NCBI GenBank assembly: GCA_964573885.1
Contig: CAZNLL010000042.1
Span: 1-27,020 of the forward strand
DNA from: CAZNLL01 sp964573885
GTDB taxonomy: Bacteria > Desulfobacterota > DSM-4660 > Desulfatiglandales > Desulfatiglandaceae
DNA: 27,020 nt
Direction of reading: 5' to 3'
Shown: in pieces, positions 7,032 to 14,918 of the stretch
Numbering within the stretch: the stretch's first letter is position 1
Layout of the letters: the number at the start of each line of letters is the position of its first letter
Notes under the pieces: generated by a model
The model's database searches: none
The model's input: only the letters and a program-made list of their open reading frames with translations
Told to the model about the DNA's origin: nothing
Position numbers and translations under genes: made by a program

Positions 7032-7922
7032 CTATTGAGGTCCTGAGTGATGACGAAGCCAGTTCAGGGACGCCTCGACCAGTTGTTCCTGCCAGTGGAT
7101 CTGGGTAAAGCTGTGGTTCCCGTCTTGGATGAGATGGATGCGGAACAGGCGGTGTGTGGGATCCAGGTCTTTTAGCCGGCCCTGATATTCTTTCCTAAAG
7201 GCCTGATAAAGGGGATCCTCGGTTCCGTAAATGTAAAGGATCGGTCTGCCGGCAGATAAGAAGGTCTTGTTCGCCTCCCATAAGGCCACGTCCAGGTCCG
7301 GGCTTCGATAATGCCCACTGAGAACATATCCAGTGGCCTTCAGGATCCACCGGTATTGGCTCTTGCCCGTGAGAAACCTGTAATAGGATTGAGGCTTCCC
7401 GGCCTTGCGCAAGAAAGAGCCCAAGGTCATGCCCAGGGTCGATTTCTCCGATATCTCCCCCATTTGTTGCACCGGGAGGGAGGCCAGGATCATCAACTCC
7501 ACCCGATGGTCGGCAGCGGCGGCCACCATGGCGCTGTAAGCCCCGCCACATATCCCTGTAAGGCCTATGGTGGTCACGTCGGTGTGGCCTTTGAAATAGT
7601 CAATGGCCGCTGTGGTGGAATCAGAGCAATCCAGGAAGGCCTTCCTGTAGGCTGAGAGGCTCGTAATCTGCCCCGGGCTGTCGCCGATGCCAGGGGGGTC
7701 ATACCGGAGCACATAGTAACCGGCCCTGGAGAGGCGCCGGGCAAAACGGACATAAAGGCGATTCGGGCCCCGCCGGCTGCGGATCCCGGCATTCACCATA
7801 ATCATGCCGAGTCGTGATCCCGGTCCAATCCCGTCTTCGGGGCGGTGTAGGATCCCGAAAAGCGGTTTTCCGTTGCAGGGAAAGGTAACATGTTGCTCCA
7901 TACAAGGGGTTGCGGTGTTCAT
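7032..7922 (-). CDS. Alpha/beta hydrolase, exosortase-associated hydrolase 1-like (Cys nucleophile)
   Basis: About 296 residues from the ATG at 7922, which lies 7 nt after the upstream gene's stop; a longer frame from 7988 would overlap that gene. Family-like segments are VTFPCNGKPLFGILHRP, VNAGIRSRRGPNRLYVRFARRL, LRYDPPGIGDSPG and the nucleophile elbow GICGGAYSA, where Cys replaces Ser as in the PEP-CTERM/exosortase 'hydrolase 1' group. The acid and base are probably in YGTEDPLY and DGNHSF. It is presumed a cytoplasmic thioesterase or acyl hydrolase. It is the third gene of the operon GT2-hydrolase 2-hydrolase 1. No exosortase or PEP-CTERM protein is in the window, so the link is by homology pattern only. 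Confidence 0.8.
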   Translation of the reverse strand: MNTATPCMEQHVTFPCNGKPLFGILHRPEDGIGPGSRLGMIMVNAGIRSRRGPNRLYVRFARRLSRAGYYVLRYDPPGIGDSPGQITSLSAYRKAFLDCSDSTTAAIDYFKGHTDVTTIGLTGICGGAYSAMVAAAADHRVELMILASLPVQQMGEISEKSTLGMTLGSFLRKAGKPQSYYRFLTGKSQYRWILKATGYVLSGHYRSPDLDVALWEANKTFLSAGRPILYIYGTEDPLYQAFRKEYQGRLKDLDPTHRLFRIHLIQDGNHSFTQIHWQEQLVEASLNWLRHHSGPQ

Positions 7923-7929
7923 CAAAAAC

Positions 7930-8814
7930 CTATGAATGAGAAAGGACGGTCTCCAACCAATCGGCGGTGTACACGAAGAGGGTTTCATGGCCCTGGAGGA
8001 AGTCCATCTCTTGCCAGGGGTTATTGGGATCCACCCAGAAGGGCGTTCCTTCTACCTCCATGAGCTTAAAGGGATGGGTTTGGTTCTCATAGAGTTTAAT
8101 CAGCCCTTTAAGTTCCTGCCTTCGCCGTTTGGATCGTCCGATAGAGGCCACCAGCGCGGGACCGTGGTAACCTTCAGCCCTGGTCAAGACGTCTATCTCT
8201 TCGATTTCCTCTGCACAGGACGGACTCAAGGGGTATCCGAGGATATCCACGGGTTCCCCCCTGTTCAACTTGGTTATAAGGTTCGCACGGGTTTCAACGG
8301 GGCGGCCGGCAAGACTGTTTGTGGCAATGACCTGGGCCCTGAGAAAATTTTTCAGGTAACCTTGCATATCCACGACGGGCTCCCAGAGCAAGAGAAAGTC
8401 TACCTCAGGTTGTGCTCCAGCCACTATTGCGGCCAATGTGGCTCCGAAACGCAGACCACAAAGTCCGATGCGTTCCACCCTGTGTCGGCGGAGGTGAGCC
8501 ATCGCCCCGTGAATGTCCTCCACCATGGTTGAAGGCGTCAGATCTCTAAAGGAGCCCTCGCTGTCCCCGAAACCGCGATAATCGAATCGCAGGGTCACAA
8601 AACCCCGCTCGGCTAGGTGCCGCAGAAAATCCACGCATACCTTCTGGGAGATGGTGGCCTCCTCTGCGAAAGGGGCACAAAACACCATCCCGCACCGGCC
8701 CCCCAAAGCCGTGTCATTCGGGGGTTCGTACAACATGGCAAAGAGCCGTGACCCCTTGTGCTCAAAGAAAAGGGGGGTTTCCACGCAACAGGCCTTTTCC
8801 ACCGCTGCAATCAT
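7930..8814 (-). CDS. Alpha/beta hydrolase, exosortase-associated hydrolase 2-like
   Basis: 294 residues. Recognisable segments: ETPLFFEHKGSRLFAMLYEP, the oxyanion region FCAPFAEEATISQK, LRFDYRGFGDSEG, and GLCGLRFGA at the nucleophile elbow. Here the GxSxG serine position reads Arg (G-L-R-F-G), as in the exosortase-associated 'hydrolase 2' group (GLRLGA). LLLWEPVVDMQGYLKNFLRAQ also matches that group. Catalysis by a standard Ser triad is therefore doubtful; it may be a non-catalytic partner of the following hydrolase. Its ATG overlaps the stop of the upstream GT gene (ATGA at 8811-8814), so the two are translationally coupled. Confidence 0.8.
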   Translation of the reverse strand: MIAAVEKACCVETPLFFEHKGSRLFAMLYEPPNDTALGGRCGMVFCAPFAEEATISQKVCVDFLRHLAERGFVTLRFDYRGFGDSEGSFRDLTPSTMVEDIHGAMAHLRRHRVERIGLCGLRFGATLAAIVAGAQPEVDFLLLWEPVVDMQGYLKNFLRAQVIATNSLAGRPVETRANLITKLNRGEPVDILGYPLSPSCAEEIEEIDVLTRAEGYHGPALVASIGRSKRRRQELKGLIKLYENQTHPFKLMEVEGTPFWVDPNNPWQEMDFLQGHETLFVYTADWLETVLSHS

Positions 8815-9848
8815 GAGGTCTCCAAACTGCCGAAAGCTTCATCCTTTTTCAGGGCCAAGATCAGATCAGCCTTCAGGCGGGGCCACATACGGCTCAGGGC
8901 CGGTTCCTGGGGACGAAAACCCAGGTGACCGGCAAAGACATTGTGAAGCACCACCATAGGCCGGGAGCCCTCCACACAGGCCCCACAAAGGTGTGACTCC
9001 TCAATCCCCAGGACGCCGTTGGCGAAACTGGCCTTGAACCCGCCTATATCCTTCCAGAATCCACGCTCCAAGAGAATGGCTCCAATGCTGAAGCGATGGG
9101 GGACAGAAGACCACTTAAAGGGTTGCGCCGAAAAATAGGCGGCCCGCTCGTCAAATGGCAGGCTGTGTTCCCAAATCCAGCAGGCCGCCTTGCCGTCATA
9201 GTGGGCAGGAATACCGATACAGGCGCTTATGGGTTCACCGAACCGGGAACGGAATTCCTCCTCCAGGCCGAGGGCCCTCAGAAAAAGCACGTATGAGAAC
9301 CCATTCACATTGAGCAGGGGAGCACAGAACCCGGGGTTGAAAGGGCCTTCCCTTCGAGCCCTCAGGAAGCCCTCCAACATGGACTCGAAATATCCTTCGG
9401 GAATGACAATATCCTCGTCTAACTTGAAGATCCACCGGGCATTCGGGTGGGATCGGACAGCAAGGTTTTGTGCCAGGGCCAGTTTGTTGGCCCGGGTCGC
9501 AAGGACTGACCACCCATGGCGGTCCGCCCAGCTTTCCAGGGGGGCCACATGGCGCCCGGGTGTTACGACGCAGACATCCAGGTCCGGGTGGACAAAACGG
9601 GCAATACGCTCCAAAGTGACGGGCCACAAGGGCTCCTTATAGCCTGCCACCACTGTGACGAGGCCTTTTTTGCCGTTCTGCCGATCCTTAAACCGGTACG
9701 GCCCCCCGAAATTGAGCCTTTTCTGGATCCGTGCCGCCGTGAAATCGTAAAGCTTTTGAATGGCCCGTCTAGGGGCATCGGGCCTTCGAAAGAGACGTGT
9801 GCTCAGGCTCACCTTCGGGGATTGAAATGGGCGTGGTGCGTCCTTCAT
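8811..9848 (-). CDS. Glycosyltransferase, GT2-like (GT-A fold)
   Basis: 345 residues. After a basic N-terminal segment (about 60 residues) comes LVTVVAGYKEPLWPVTLERI, then KLALAQNLAVRSHPNARWIFKLDEDIVIPEGYFESM; LDEDIVI is the metal-binding DxD region of GT-A transferases. Downstream, KWSSVPHRFSIGAILLERGFWKDIGGF resembles the acceptor-side region with a conserved aromatic/Gly pattern. No transmembrane segments are evident, so it is probably cytoplasmic and acts on a nucleotide sugar and a lipid-linked acceptor. It is the first gene of the GT-hydrolase-hydrolase operon and overlaps the next gene by 4 nt. Donor and acceptor are unknown. Confidence 0.75.
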   Translation of the reverse strand: MKDAPRPFQSPKVSLSTRLFRRPDAPRRAIQKLYDFTAARIQKRLNFGGPYRFKDRQNGKKGLVTVVAGYKEPLWPVTLERIARFVHPDLDVCVVTPGRHVAPLESWADRHGWSVLATRANKLALAQNLAVRSHPNARWIFKLDEDIVIPEGYFESMLEGFLRARREGPFNPGFCAPLLNVNGFSYVLFLRALGLEEEFRSRFGEPISACIGIPAHYDGKAACWIWEHSLPFDERAAYFSAQPFKWSSVPHRFSIGAILLERGFWKDIGGFKASFANGVLGIEESHLCGACVEGSRPMVVLHNVFAGHLGFRPQEPALSRMWPRLKADLILALKKDEAFGSLETS

Positions 9849-9897
9849 CCTCTTCTCTGCATCCCAAAAAGGGATGATAATTTCACATAAAATAATT

Positions 9898-9926
9898 ATT
9901 TTCTCCCATCTTTACAATCAAGTCAA
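9898..9926 (-). promoter_or_regulatory. Putative promoter of the GT2/hydrolase operon
   Basis: On the minus strand, TTGACT (9921-9926) and GAAAAT (9898-9903) are spaced by 17 nt, inside an AT-rich island. About 25 nt downstream a perfect 6-bp hairpin (CATCCC-AAAAA-GGGATG, 9860-9876) lies just before the AAGAGG ribosome-binding site of the GT gene, so it could affect translation. Seen by inspection only. Confidence 0.5.
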
Positions 9927-10003
9927 CACTCCAGAGGATTTTCGCAAAGGCCTGGGCTTAGGATAGGGTATCCCCCCAAAAAAGAAGACGAATCGGAAGG
10001 TCT

Positions 10004-10471
10004 TTAGGTCAGGAGAGAAGGCCAGTCGATGGCTTTAAAGGTCCTATGAAGGAAATGATCGTCCTCCACGGCATGAAAATTGAGGTTGCGGAAGAGATTC
10101 CCGGCCACAGGCTCCACCTCCGCCAAAGGAATCACTTCGTCCTGCCTGCCATGATAAAGGACTACAGGCGCGGAAAGGGAGGTGGAGGAAGAAAAATCGT
10201 GCATATTGATCGCCGGGGCCAACAGAATCATGCGTTTGACCCGTGTTTCGTGAGACAGGGCAAAGAGAGCGGCCATTAACCCGCCAAAACTTGAACCCAC
10301 CAGGATGATCTCCGGCTCACCTAAGAGGAGGCCTTCCAGCTTTTTCATGCGATCTTCCAGGCTGCCCGGAAAATTGGGTAGGAGCATGTCCGGGAATTTT
10401 TCCCGGAAATAGGTCGCCTTGGTCCCCTGGTTGCTGCTCTCCAGGCCATGTATGAATATCTTTGTAGGCAT
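10004..10471 (-). CDS. YqiA-like alpha/beta-fold esterase
   Basis: 155 residues, short for an alpha/beta hydrolase but like the YqiA/UPF0227 group. It opens KIFIHGLESSNQGTKA, has the nucleophile elbow GSSFGG (Ser about residue 60), Asp in YHGRQDEVIPL and His in VEDDHFLHR, giving a complete Ser-Asp-His triad. No signal peptide. It starts 46 nt after the greA stop on the same strand and is probably in the greA transcript. The substrate is unknown; YqiA homologues hydrolyse short acyl and CoA esters. Confidence 0.82.
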   Translation of the reverse strand: MPTKIFIHGLESSNQGTKATYFREKFPDMLLPNFPGSLEDRMKKLEGLLLGEPEIILVGSSFGGLMAALFALSHETRVKRMILLAPAINMHDFSSSTSLSAPVVLYHGRQDEVIPLAEVEPVAGNLFRNLNFHAVEDDHFLHRTFKAIDWPSLLT

Positions 10472-10517
10472 GTGTTCGTTGAAGTCCTAGACGTCCGGGC
10501 GCCTCCAGAGGAAGCGC

Positions 10518-10985
10518 TTAACGGACCTCGAGGATTTCGAATTCCTGAATGCCTCGGGGTGTCTTGACCCGCACCTCGTCACCCTTTTCCCTCCCGATCA
10601 ATGCCTGGCCCAAAGGAGAGGTGACCGAGATTTTCCCCGATTCAGGATCCGACTCATAGGGCCCCACGAGTTGGTAGGTGACCTCTTCTTCTGTGCCCAG
10701 ATTATAAAGGACGGCAGTCCTGCCAAAGGCCATACGGTCAAAAGGACCCTCCCCGGGATCAATCACCTCGGACTGGCCTATGACGCTTTTCAATTCATTG
10801 ATTTTCCCCTCCAGAAAGGCCTGACGCTCCTTGGCGGCATGGTACTCGGCGTTTTCACTGATATCTCCGTGGCCCCGCGCCTCTTCTATGGCCCGAATAT
10901 TATTTCGCCTATCCACATTGACCAGTCGGTCCAACCGGGTTTTCACCTTATCCAGCCCATCTTTTGTGAAGGGAATCTTATCCAT
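10518..10985 (-). CDS. greA: Transcription elongation factor GreA
   Basis: 155 residues, standard length. The N-terminal coiled coil runs to about residue 77 and holds GHGDISENAEYHAAKERQAFLE with the acidic tip (D and E) that inserts into the RNA polymerase secondary channel to stimulate transcript cleavage. The C-terminal FKBP-like domain has TYQLVGPYESDPESGKISVTSPLGQALIGREKGDEV. The start is set by GGAG 5-9 nt upstream. The leader directly upstream contains an intrinsic-terminator-like hairpin (11002-11034), suggesting attenuation. The YqiA-like gene follows. Confidence 0.96.
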   Translation of the reverse strand: MDKIPFTKDGLDKVKTRLDRLVNVDRRNNIRAIEEARGHGDISENAEYHAAKERQAFLEGKINELKSVIGQSEVIDPGEGPFDRMAFGRTAVLYNLGTEEEVTYQLVGPYESDPESGKISVTSPLGQALIGREKGDEVRVKTPRGIQEFEILEVR

Positions 10986-11001
10986 ATTCTCCAGTCTCCA
11001 T

Positions 11002-11034
11002 AAAAAAATTACGCCCCTTCCATAGAAAAGGGGC
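11002..11034 (-). terminator. Intrinsic terminator-like hairpin in the greA leader (possible attenuator)
   Basis: On the minus strand GCCCCTT-TTCTATGG-AAGGGGC (11034-11013) forms a 7-bp GC-rich stem with an 8-nt loop, followed after GTAA by seven T (11008-11002). It ends 17 nt before the greA ATG, too close for a separate promoter between them. It could end feoAB transcripts, attenuate greA, or both. Confidence 0.7.
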
Positions 11035-11043
11035 CGATGATTT

Positions 11044-11049
11044 ATTATA
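11044..11049 (-). promoter_or_regulatory. Consensus -10 (TATAAT) upstream of greA
   Basis: A perfect TATAAT reads on the minus strand at 11049-11044. The expected start site is about 11038, so the RNA would enter the terminator-like hairpin almost at once. The -35 is weak (TAGAAA at a 19-nt spacing is the best I see). Confidence 0.45.
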
Positions 11050-11071
11050 TAGCACTTTCAGTCGGCTTTTT

Positions 11072-11152
11072 CTACAAAAAAGGACCTCTTCCTCCCGTGA
11101 TCTTTGCCACCCCGGCAGGGCGAACCAGCTCCATATGCCCCGCCAAGAACAT
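11072..11152 (-). CDS. Possible 26-codon small ORF after feoB
   Basis: ATG at 11152 starts 11 nt after the feoB stop codon, preceded by GAGGG 2-3 nt upstream, which is closer than ideal. The product, MFLAGHMELVRPAGVAKITG followed by six more residues, is slightly basic, with no known motif. It is not FeoC-like. Listed only because of its position in the feo transcript; it may be chance. Confidence 0.2.
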   Translation of the reverse strand: MFLAGHMELVRPAGVAKITGGRGPFL

Positions 11153-11163
11153 GACCCTCTTTC

Positions 11164-13545
11164 CTAGACGCCGATACCCAGGGCGAGCCCTGCCTGCCTG
11201 ATGGCCAGGGCCACCAGGTAGGCGGTTACCAGATTGAAGGCTATGGAAAACCCTGCCCATTTCCAGGAGGTTTCCCTGCGGATGCTGATGATGGTGACAA
11301 AGCATGGTACATAGAGCATGGTGAAAATGAGAAGGGTAAAGGCCAGCAAGGGATTCCAAGACGGGTCATTCTTGAGCCTTTGAGAAAGGGAGCCAGACTC
11401 ATCCGTTTCCAATTCGCCCAGGGAATAAGCCGTTCCCAGGGTGGAGAGGACCACTTCTTTGGCGGCAAAACCCCCCACAAGGGCGATGTTGGTCCGATAG
11501 TCGAAGCCCAAGGGCCTGGTAATGACCTCCAAGCTACGGCCCATATGCCCGGCAATGGTCCCTTTCAAATGGGCCTGCTGTTCCAGCATGTCCACCTGGT
11601 TCATTTCTTCACGATAATTGGCGTAACGGGCCGCTGCACTCAGCGTGGAAGGGTCCATCTCCCCCCTCAATGAATCGCCGTGTTTGAGAAAGAAGAGTGC
11701 CTCTATAAGGGGCAAGAGACGCCCTTGATCCCTACCCCCGAGGGCATCCCGGTTTCCGTCGTTGATGGCCTGGACATATCGATTGTAAAGGGCGTTGAGC
11801 TCCGCCAGCTCCTCTTTACCTTTAATCCACCCGGTCACATCCGGGGAGGCAAGGAAATGGGCGGTAACGTCCTGACGGAGGTCCTCAAAGGACCGGCGCT
11901 TCTCGTCTGAGAGTCCGGGAAAGCTCATCATAGCCCAGAGCAGGACAGAAAATCCCAGGATGACGGTACCCGCCTTCTTGAGGTATTCCCAGGTTCTCTC
12001 CCAGGAGTGGATGAGAAGCCCTTTAAGGGTGGGCATCCGGTAAGGGGGAAGTTCCATCACAAAAGGGGTCCTGGGTCCCTTGAGCACCGTAGAGCGAATG
12101 ACCTTGGCTGCAAACAGGGCAAAGGCCCAAGAGAGCAAGGTGAGAATGAACAAGACCCTGGGCTTGCTATGAGTGAAAAAGGCCCCGATGAGCACCGCAT
12201 ACACGGGTAACTTGGCCCCGCAGTTCATGAAGGGGACCACCAAGAGGGTGGCGATCCTTTCTCTCCGATCCCTGAGGGTCCTCGTGGCCATGACCCCGGG
12301 GACCGCACATCCTCCTGATATTCCGCCACTCACAATGAGGGCCATGACAGAGTTGCCATGGAGACCGAACCACCGAAGCACCCTGTCCAGCATATAGGCA
12401 ACCCTGGCCATATAACCGGAGTCTTCCAAAACAGCGATGGAAAAGAACATGAACATGATAAGGGGAACAAAGCCCAGCACCCCCCCCACACCGTCAATCA
12501 CGCCCGAGACGATCAGGGAACGCGCATGTCCCGGGGGGAGAAGCAAGGAGACCAGCCATTTGAGTTTATCAAAGAAGAGCTCAAACCACTGGATCGGAGC
12601 TTCACTGGCCGAGAAGGTAAAAATATAGATTCCGTAGAGGATAAGCATCATAATAAAGGGGCCGATGACACGGTTTGTCAGGACCCTGTCTATCTTGTCG
12701 GAGAGATTGAGACGTAACTCGATTTTTCTTTTCACCGCCCTCTTGGTAATGGCCGTGATATAACCATAACGGTAGTCCGCTATAATCCCCTCGGGTTCTT
12801 CTTCCAGGGTGGCCATCATGTGTTTGTACACATCCTGACATATGGCATCAATCTTTTGACCAAGCTCAGGGTCTCTTTTCAAAAGGTCAACAATCTGCCG
12901 GTCCCCCTCCAGGCACTTGAGAGCCCGCCATCGGGAAGGATACTTGGGGTCAAAGATAGAGGATTTCTTAATCAGCCCCTCAATGTCATGAATGGCCCGG
13001 TCAATGTCCATGCCATAGGAAATAACCACCGGGGACCATACGGGATCGAGGGTGGCCACTTCAATCACCTTGTCCAGGAGCTCCCGGACGCCCCGGTTTG
13101 ACCGGGCCACCATAGGCACCACCGGCACTTGAAGAAGTTCAGAGAGGAGGTTGGGATCCACCACAATTCCCCGGGCCTCCGCCACATCTATCATATTAAG
13201 GGCAATGACCATGGGTATGCCCAATTCCATGAACTGGACGGCAAGATAAAGATTTCGGTCCAGGTTGGAGGCGTCGATGATATCCACCACCAGATCCGGC
13301 CTCTCGTTGATCAGGAAATTTCTGGCCACGATCTCTTCAAGGGAATAGGCCGTAAGAGAATATGTCCCGGGCAGGTCCACCACCTCTATTTCATGGCCCT
13401 TATGAAAGACCCGGCCCACCTTTTTTTCCACTGTCACCCCGGGATAGTTGGCAATATGCTGCCTGGCCCCTGTAATGGCGTTGAAAACCGTTGTCTTCCC
13501 TGAATTGGGGTTCCCTGAGAGGGCAATGGTGATCTTCTTATCCAT
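11164..13545 (-). CDS. feoB: Ferrous iron transporter FeoB
   Basis: 793 residues, full length. The N-terminal G-protein domain has G1 GNPNSGKTT (residues about 10-18), G3 DLPGTYSLTAYS, G4 NMID and an S/A-type G5 near ARSNRG, followed by the GDI helical domain (about 170-270). The membrane part has the two Gate regions, including GGCAVPGVMATRTLRDRRER with the conserved Cys, FMNCGAKLPVYAVLIGAFF, and a late LLIFTMLYVPCFVTIISIRRETSWKWAG. It imports Fe(II) across the inner membrane. It starts 7 nt after the feoA stop. Between about residues 540 and 660 lies the usual variable cytoplasmic segment. No key residue appears missing. Confidence 0.97.
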   Translation of the reverse strand: MDKKITIALSGNPNSGKTTVFNAITGARQHIANYPGVTVEKKVGRVFHKGHEIEVVDLPGTYSLTAYSLEEIVARNFLINERPDLVVDIIDASNLDRNLYLAVQFMELGIPMVIALNMIDVAEARGIVVDPNLLSELLQVPVVPMVARSNRGVRELLDKVIEVATLDPVWSPVVISYGMDIDRAIHDIEGLIKKSSIFDPKYPSRWRALKCLEGDRQIVDLLKRDPELGQKIDAICQDVYKHMMATLEEEPEGIIADYRYGYITAITKRAVKRKIELRLNLSDKIDRVLTNRVIGPFIMMLILYGIYIFTFSASEAPIQWFELFFDKLKWLVSLLLPPGHARSLIVSGVIDGVGGVLGFVPLIMFMFFSIAVLEDSGYMARVAYMLDRVLRWFGLHGNSVMALIVSGGISGGCAVPGVMATRTLRDRRERIATLLVVPFMNCGAKLPVYAVLIGAFFTHSKPRVLFILTLLSWAFALFAAKVIRSTVLKGPRTPFVMELPPYRMPTLKGLLIHSWERTWEYLKKAGTVILGFSVLLWAMMSFPGLSDEKRRSFEDLRQDVTAHFLASPDVTGWIKGKEELAELNALYNRYVQAINDGNRDALGGRDQGRLLPLIEALFFLKHGDSLRGEMDPSTLSAAARYANYREEMNQVDMLEQQAHLKGTIAGHMGRSLEVITRPLGFDYRTNIALVGGFAAKEVVLSTLGTAYSLGELETDESGSLSQRLKNDPSWNPLLAFTLLIFTMLYVPCFVTIISIRRETSWKWAGFSIAFNLVTAYLVALAIRQAGLALGIGV

Positions 13546-13552
13546 CTTCTCT

Positions 13553-13804
13553 CTAGCTTACCTCGGGTTCATCCACTTCCACCAGAATATGATTTGCCTC
13601 ATTGTTTCTAAGGGTGAGGGTATAATCCCTGATTTTGACAGCCACAGGGTCTTTCAGGGGGGCCCGACCCTGGATCTGGATCTGTGTGTTGGGGACAAGG
13701 CCCATTTCTCGCATCCTCCGGGCCATGTCCCCGGTGGTCGACACTTTCTTTATGGTTCCCTTCTGGTTGTTAGACATCTCACGCATGCGAATGGTGTGTT
13801 TCAT
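13553..13804 (-). CDS. feoA: Ferrous iron transport protein FeoA (SH3-like)
   Basis: 83 residues. The SH3-like FeoA domain is seen in KKVSTTGDMARRMREMGLVPNTQIQIQGRAPLKDPVAVKIRDYTLTLRNNEANHILVE. It is a cytoplasmic accessory protein of FeoB. The start at 13804 has AAGGCAGG about 8 nt upstream; internal ATGs at 13786 and 13777 are also possible. It overlaps nothing and is followed 7 nt later by feoB. A 235-nt leader separates it from the gene upstream. I found no convincing Fur box in that leader. Confidence 0.95.
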   Translation of the reverse strand: MKHTIRMREMSNNQKGTIKKVSTTGDMARRMREMGLVPNTQIQIQGRAPLKDPVAVKIRDYTLTLRNNEANHILVEVDEPEVS

Positions 13805-13896
13805 GGATATGACCTGCCTTTTTAAATTCTTTGTAACATTTTCGGCTTTTCAAATGGCCCTGGGTCCAGTTACCACCCCCCTGATTCTTGGAACAC

Positions 13897-13925
13897 ACCA
13901 TAATGATTTTAGAGGCCGGGTGCAA
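13897..13925 (-). promoter_or_regulatory. Weak candidate promoter for feoAB
   Basis: On the minus strand TTGCAC (13925-13920) and TATGGT (13902-13897) with 17-nt spacing. The -35 matches consensus at only three positions. The region 13805-14039 otherwise shows a GGCCG/CGGCC hairpin (13913-13931) and no gene. Confidence 0.3.
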
Positions 13926-14039
13926 CGGCCTTTTTCCGTGCCAGGGTCTTCTTTGCCGACAGCGGTAGGCTTTCAGGGTGCCAAAAACAAGGCCTTCAAG
14001 TGAGGGAGACGCAAAAGGTGGGCGGCTTTCCTCGGCCTG

Positions 14040-14840
14040 CTAAGCGACTGTCTGGAGACAAGGACGGACCTGGGCGAACATATTGGCCGGACCCACCAAG
14101 AGGTGATTTTCGATTCTTTGCCCGTTCAAATACTCGTTGAGAAAGAATTCACTGCCGTCCATTTTAAAGATTTTGCCCCCCGCCGCCTCTATGATCACAC
14201 GGGCCGCGGCAAGATCCTGGTAAGTCTCCCGGGCCACGAGGGCCGCCTCGGCCCGCCCCATGGCCACATAACAGATGTGTGCTGTGGTGCATCCCAGGTC
14301 GCGGATTTTTCCGGGAAAGGTGGAGCGGTAGTGCTGGTGAAAGCGGGAGTAGGTGAGCAGCAGGCTTTCATCATCGATATTGTCTTGCCCTGAAACACGG
14401 ATTTGTTCCTCCCCCCAAAAGGCCCTGTATCCGGCCCTGGCATGAAAAAAATCGCCTGTGGCGGGCATGTAAAAGGTCCCAAAAATGGGCCAGAAATTCT
14501 CAAGGAGGGCCAGGGACATGCCCCAGATGGGAATGCCTGCCTGGAAATTGGCCACCCCTTCCAGGGGGTCATAGATCCAGAGATATCTCCGCTCTTCATG
14601 AGTATAGCCGATGGCTTCCTGGTTATTGTTGAATATCTGGTGCTCAGGAAAGTGGGCGTAGAGTTGATCCTGAAAAAATTCTGTAAGCTCCAATTCCGCT
14701 GTGGTGACCAGGCCCTCATCAAATTTCATGTGGGTCCCTCCCCTCCCGTAATGGGAAAGGGCCTTCTCCCCTGCACGATGGATGACATCTTTTGCAAACC
14801 CTGTGAGGTCTTCAATCCCTCGATCCGTAAGGGCCACCAT
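14040..14840 (-). CDS. Inositol monophosphatase-family protein with altered metal-binding motifs
   Basis: 266 residues, normal IMPase length. The fold is recognisable from LTEFFQDQLYAHFPEHQIF, IYDPLEGVANFQAGIPIWGMSLAL, GTFYMPATGDFFHARAG, CTTAHICYVAMGRAEAAL and YQDLAAARVIIEAAGGKIF. Key changes: the GEE motif reads NNNQE (metal-ligand Glu to Asn), DPIDGT reads DPLEGV (second Asp to Glu, Thr to Val), and WDxAAG reads QDLAAA. One Asp of each of the last two motifs is kept. It may have a changed substrate, weak activity or none. Start at 14840 has AAAGGAGG 6 nt upstream. It is monocistronic or precedes feoA at 235 nt distance. Confidence 0.85.
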   Translation of the reverse strand: MVALTDRGIEDLTGFAKDVIHRAGEKALSHYGRGGTHMKFDEGLVTTAELELTEFFQDQLYAHFPEHQIFNNNQEAIGYTHEERRYLWIYDPLEGVANFQAGIPIWGMSLALLENFWPIFGTFYMPATGDFFHARAGYRAFWGEEQIRVSGQDNIDDESLLLTYSRFHQHYRSTFPGKIRDLGCTTAHICYVAMGRAEAALVARETYQDLAAARVIIEAAGGKIFKMDGSEFFLNEYLNGQRIENHLLVGPANMFAQVRPCLQTVA

Positions 14841-14890
14841 GTGTGTCCTCCTTTTTTTGAAAAAGTGGGCCCGACTTGACCCTGGGGCCT

Positions 14891-14918
14891 AATTTAGCAG
14901 AATGCCACAGGGTGGCAA
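14891..14918 (-). promoter_or_regulatory. Putative promoter of the IMPase-family gene
   Basis: Minus strand TTGCCA (14918-14913), 16-nt spacer, TAAATT (14896-14891). It lies about 50 nt upstream of the ATG. Motif inspection only. Confidence 0.4.

Noticed and set aside
13913..13935. Hairpin AGGCCG/CGGCCT followed by TTTTT on the plus strand
   Set aside because: Looks like a plus-strand terminator, but no plus-strand gene precedes it; on the minus strand, where feoA is read, no T-tract follows.
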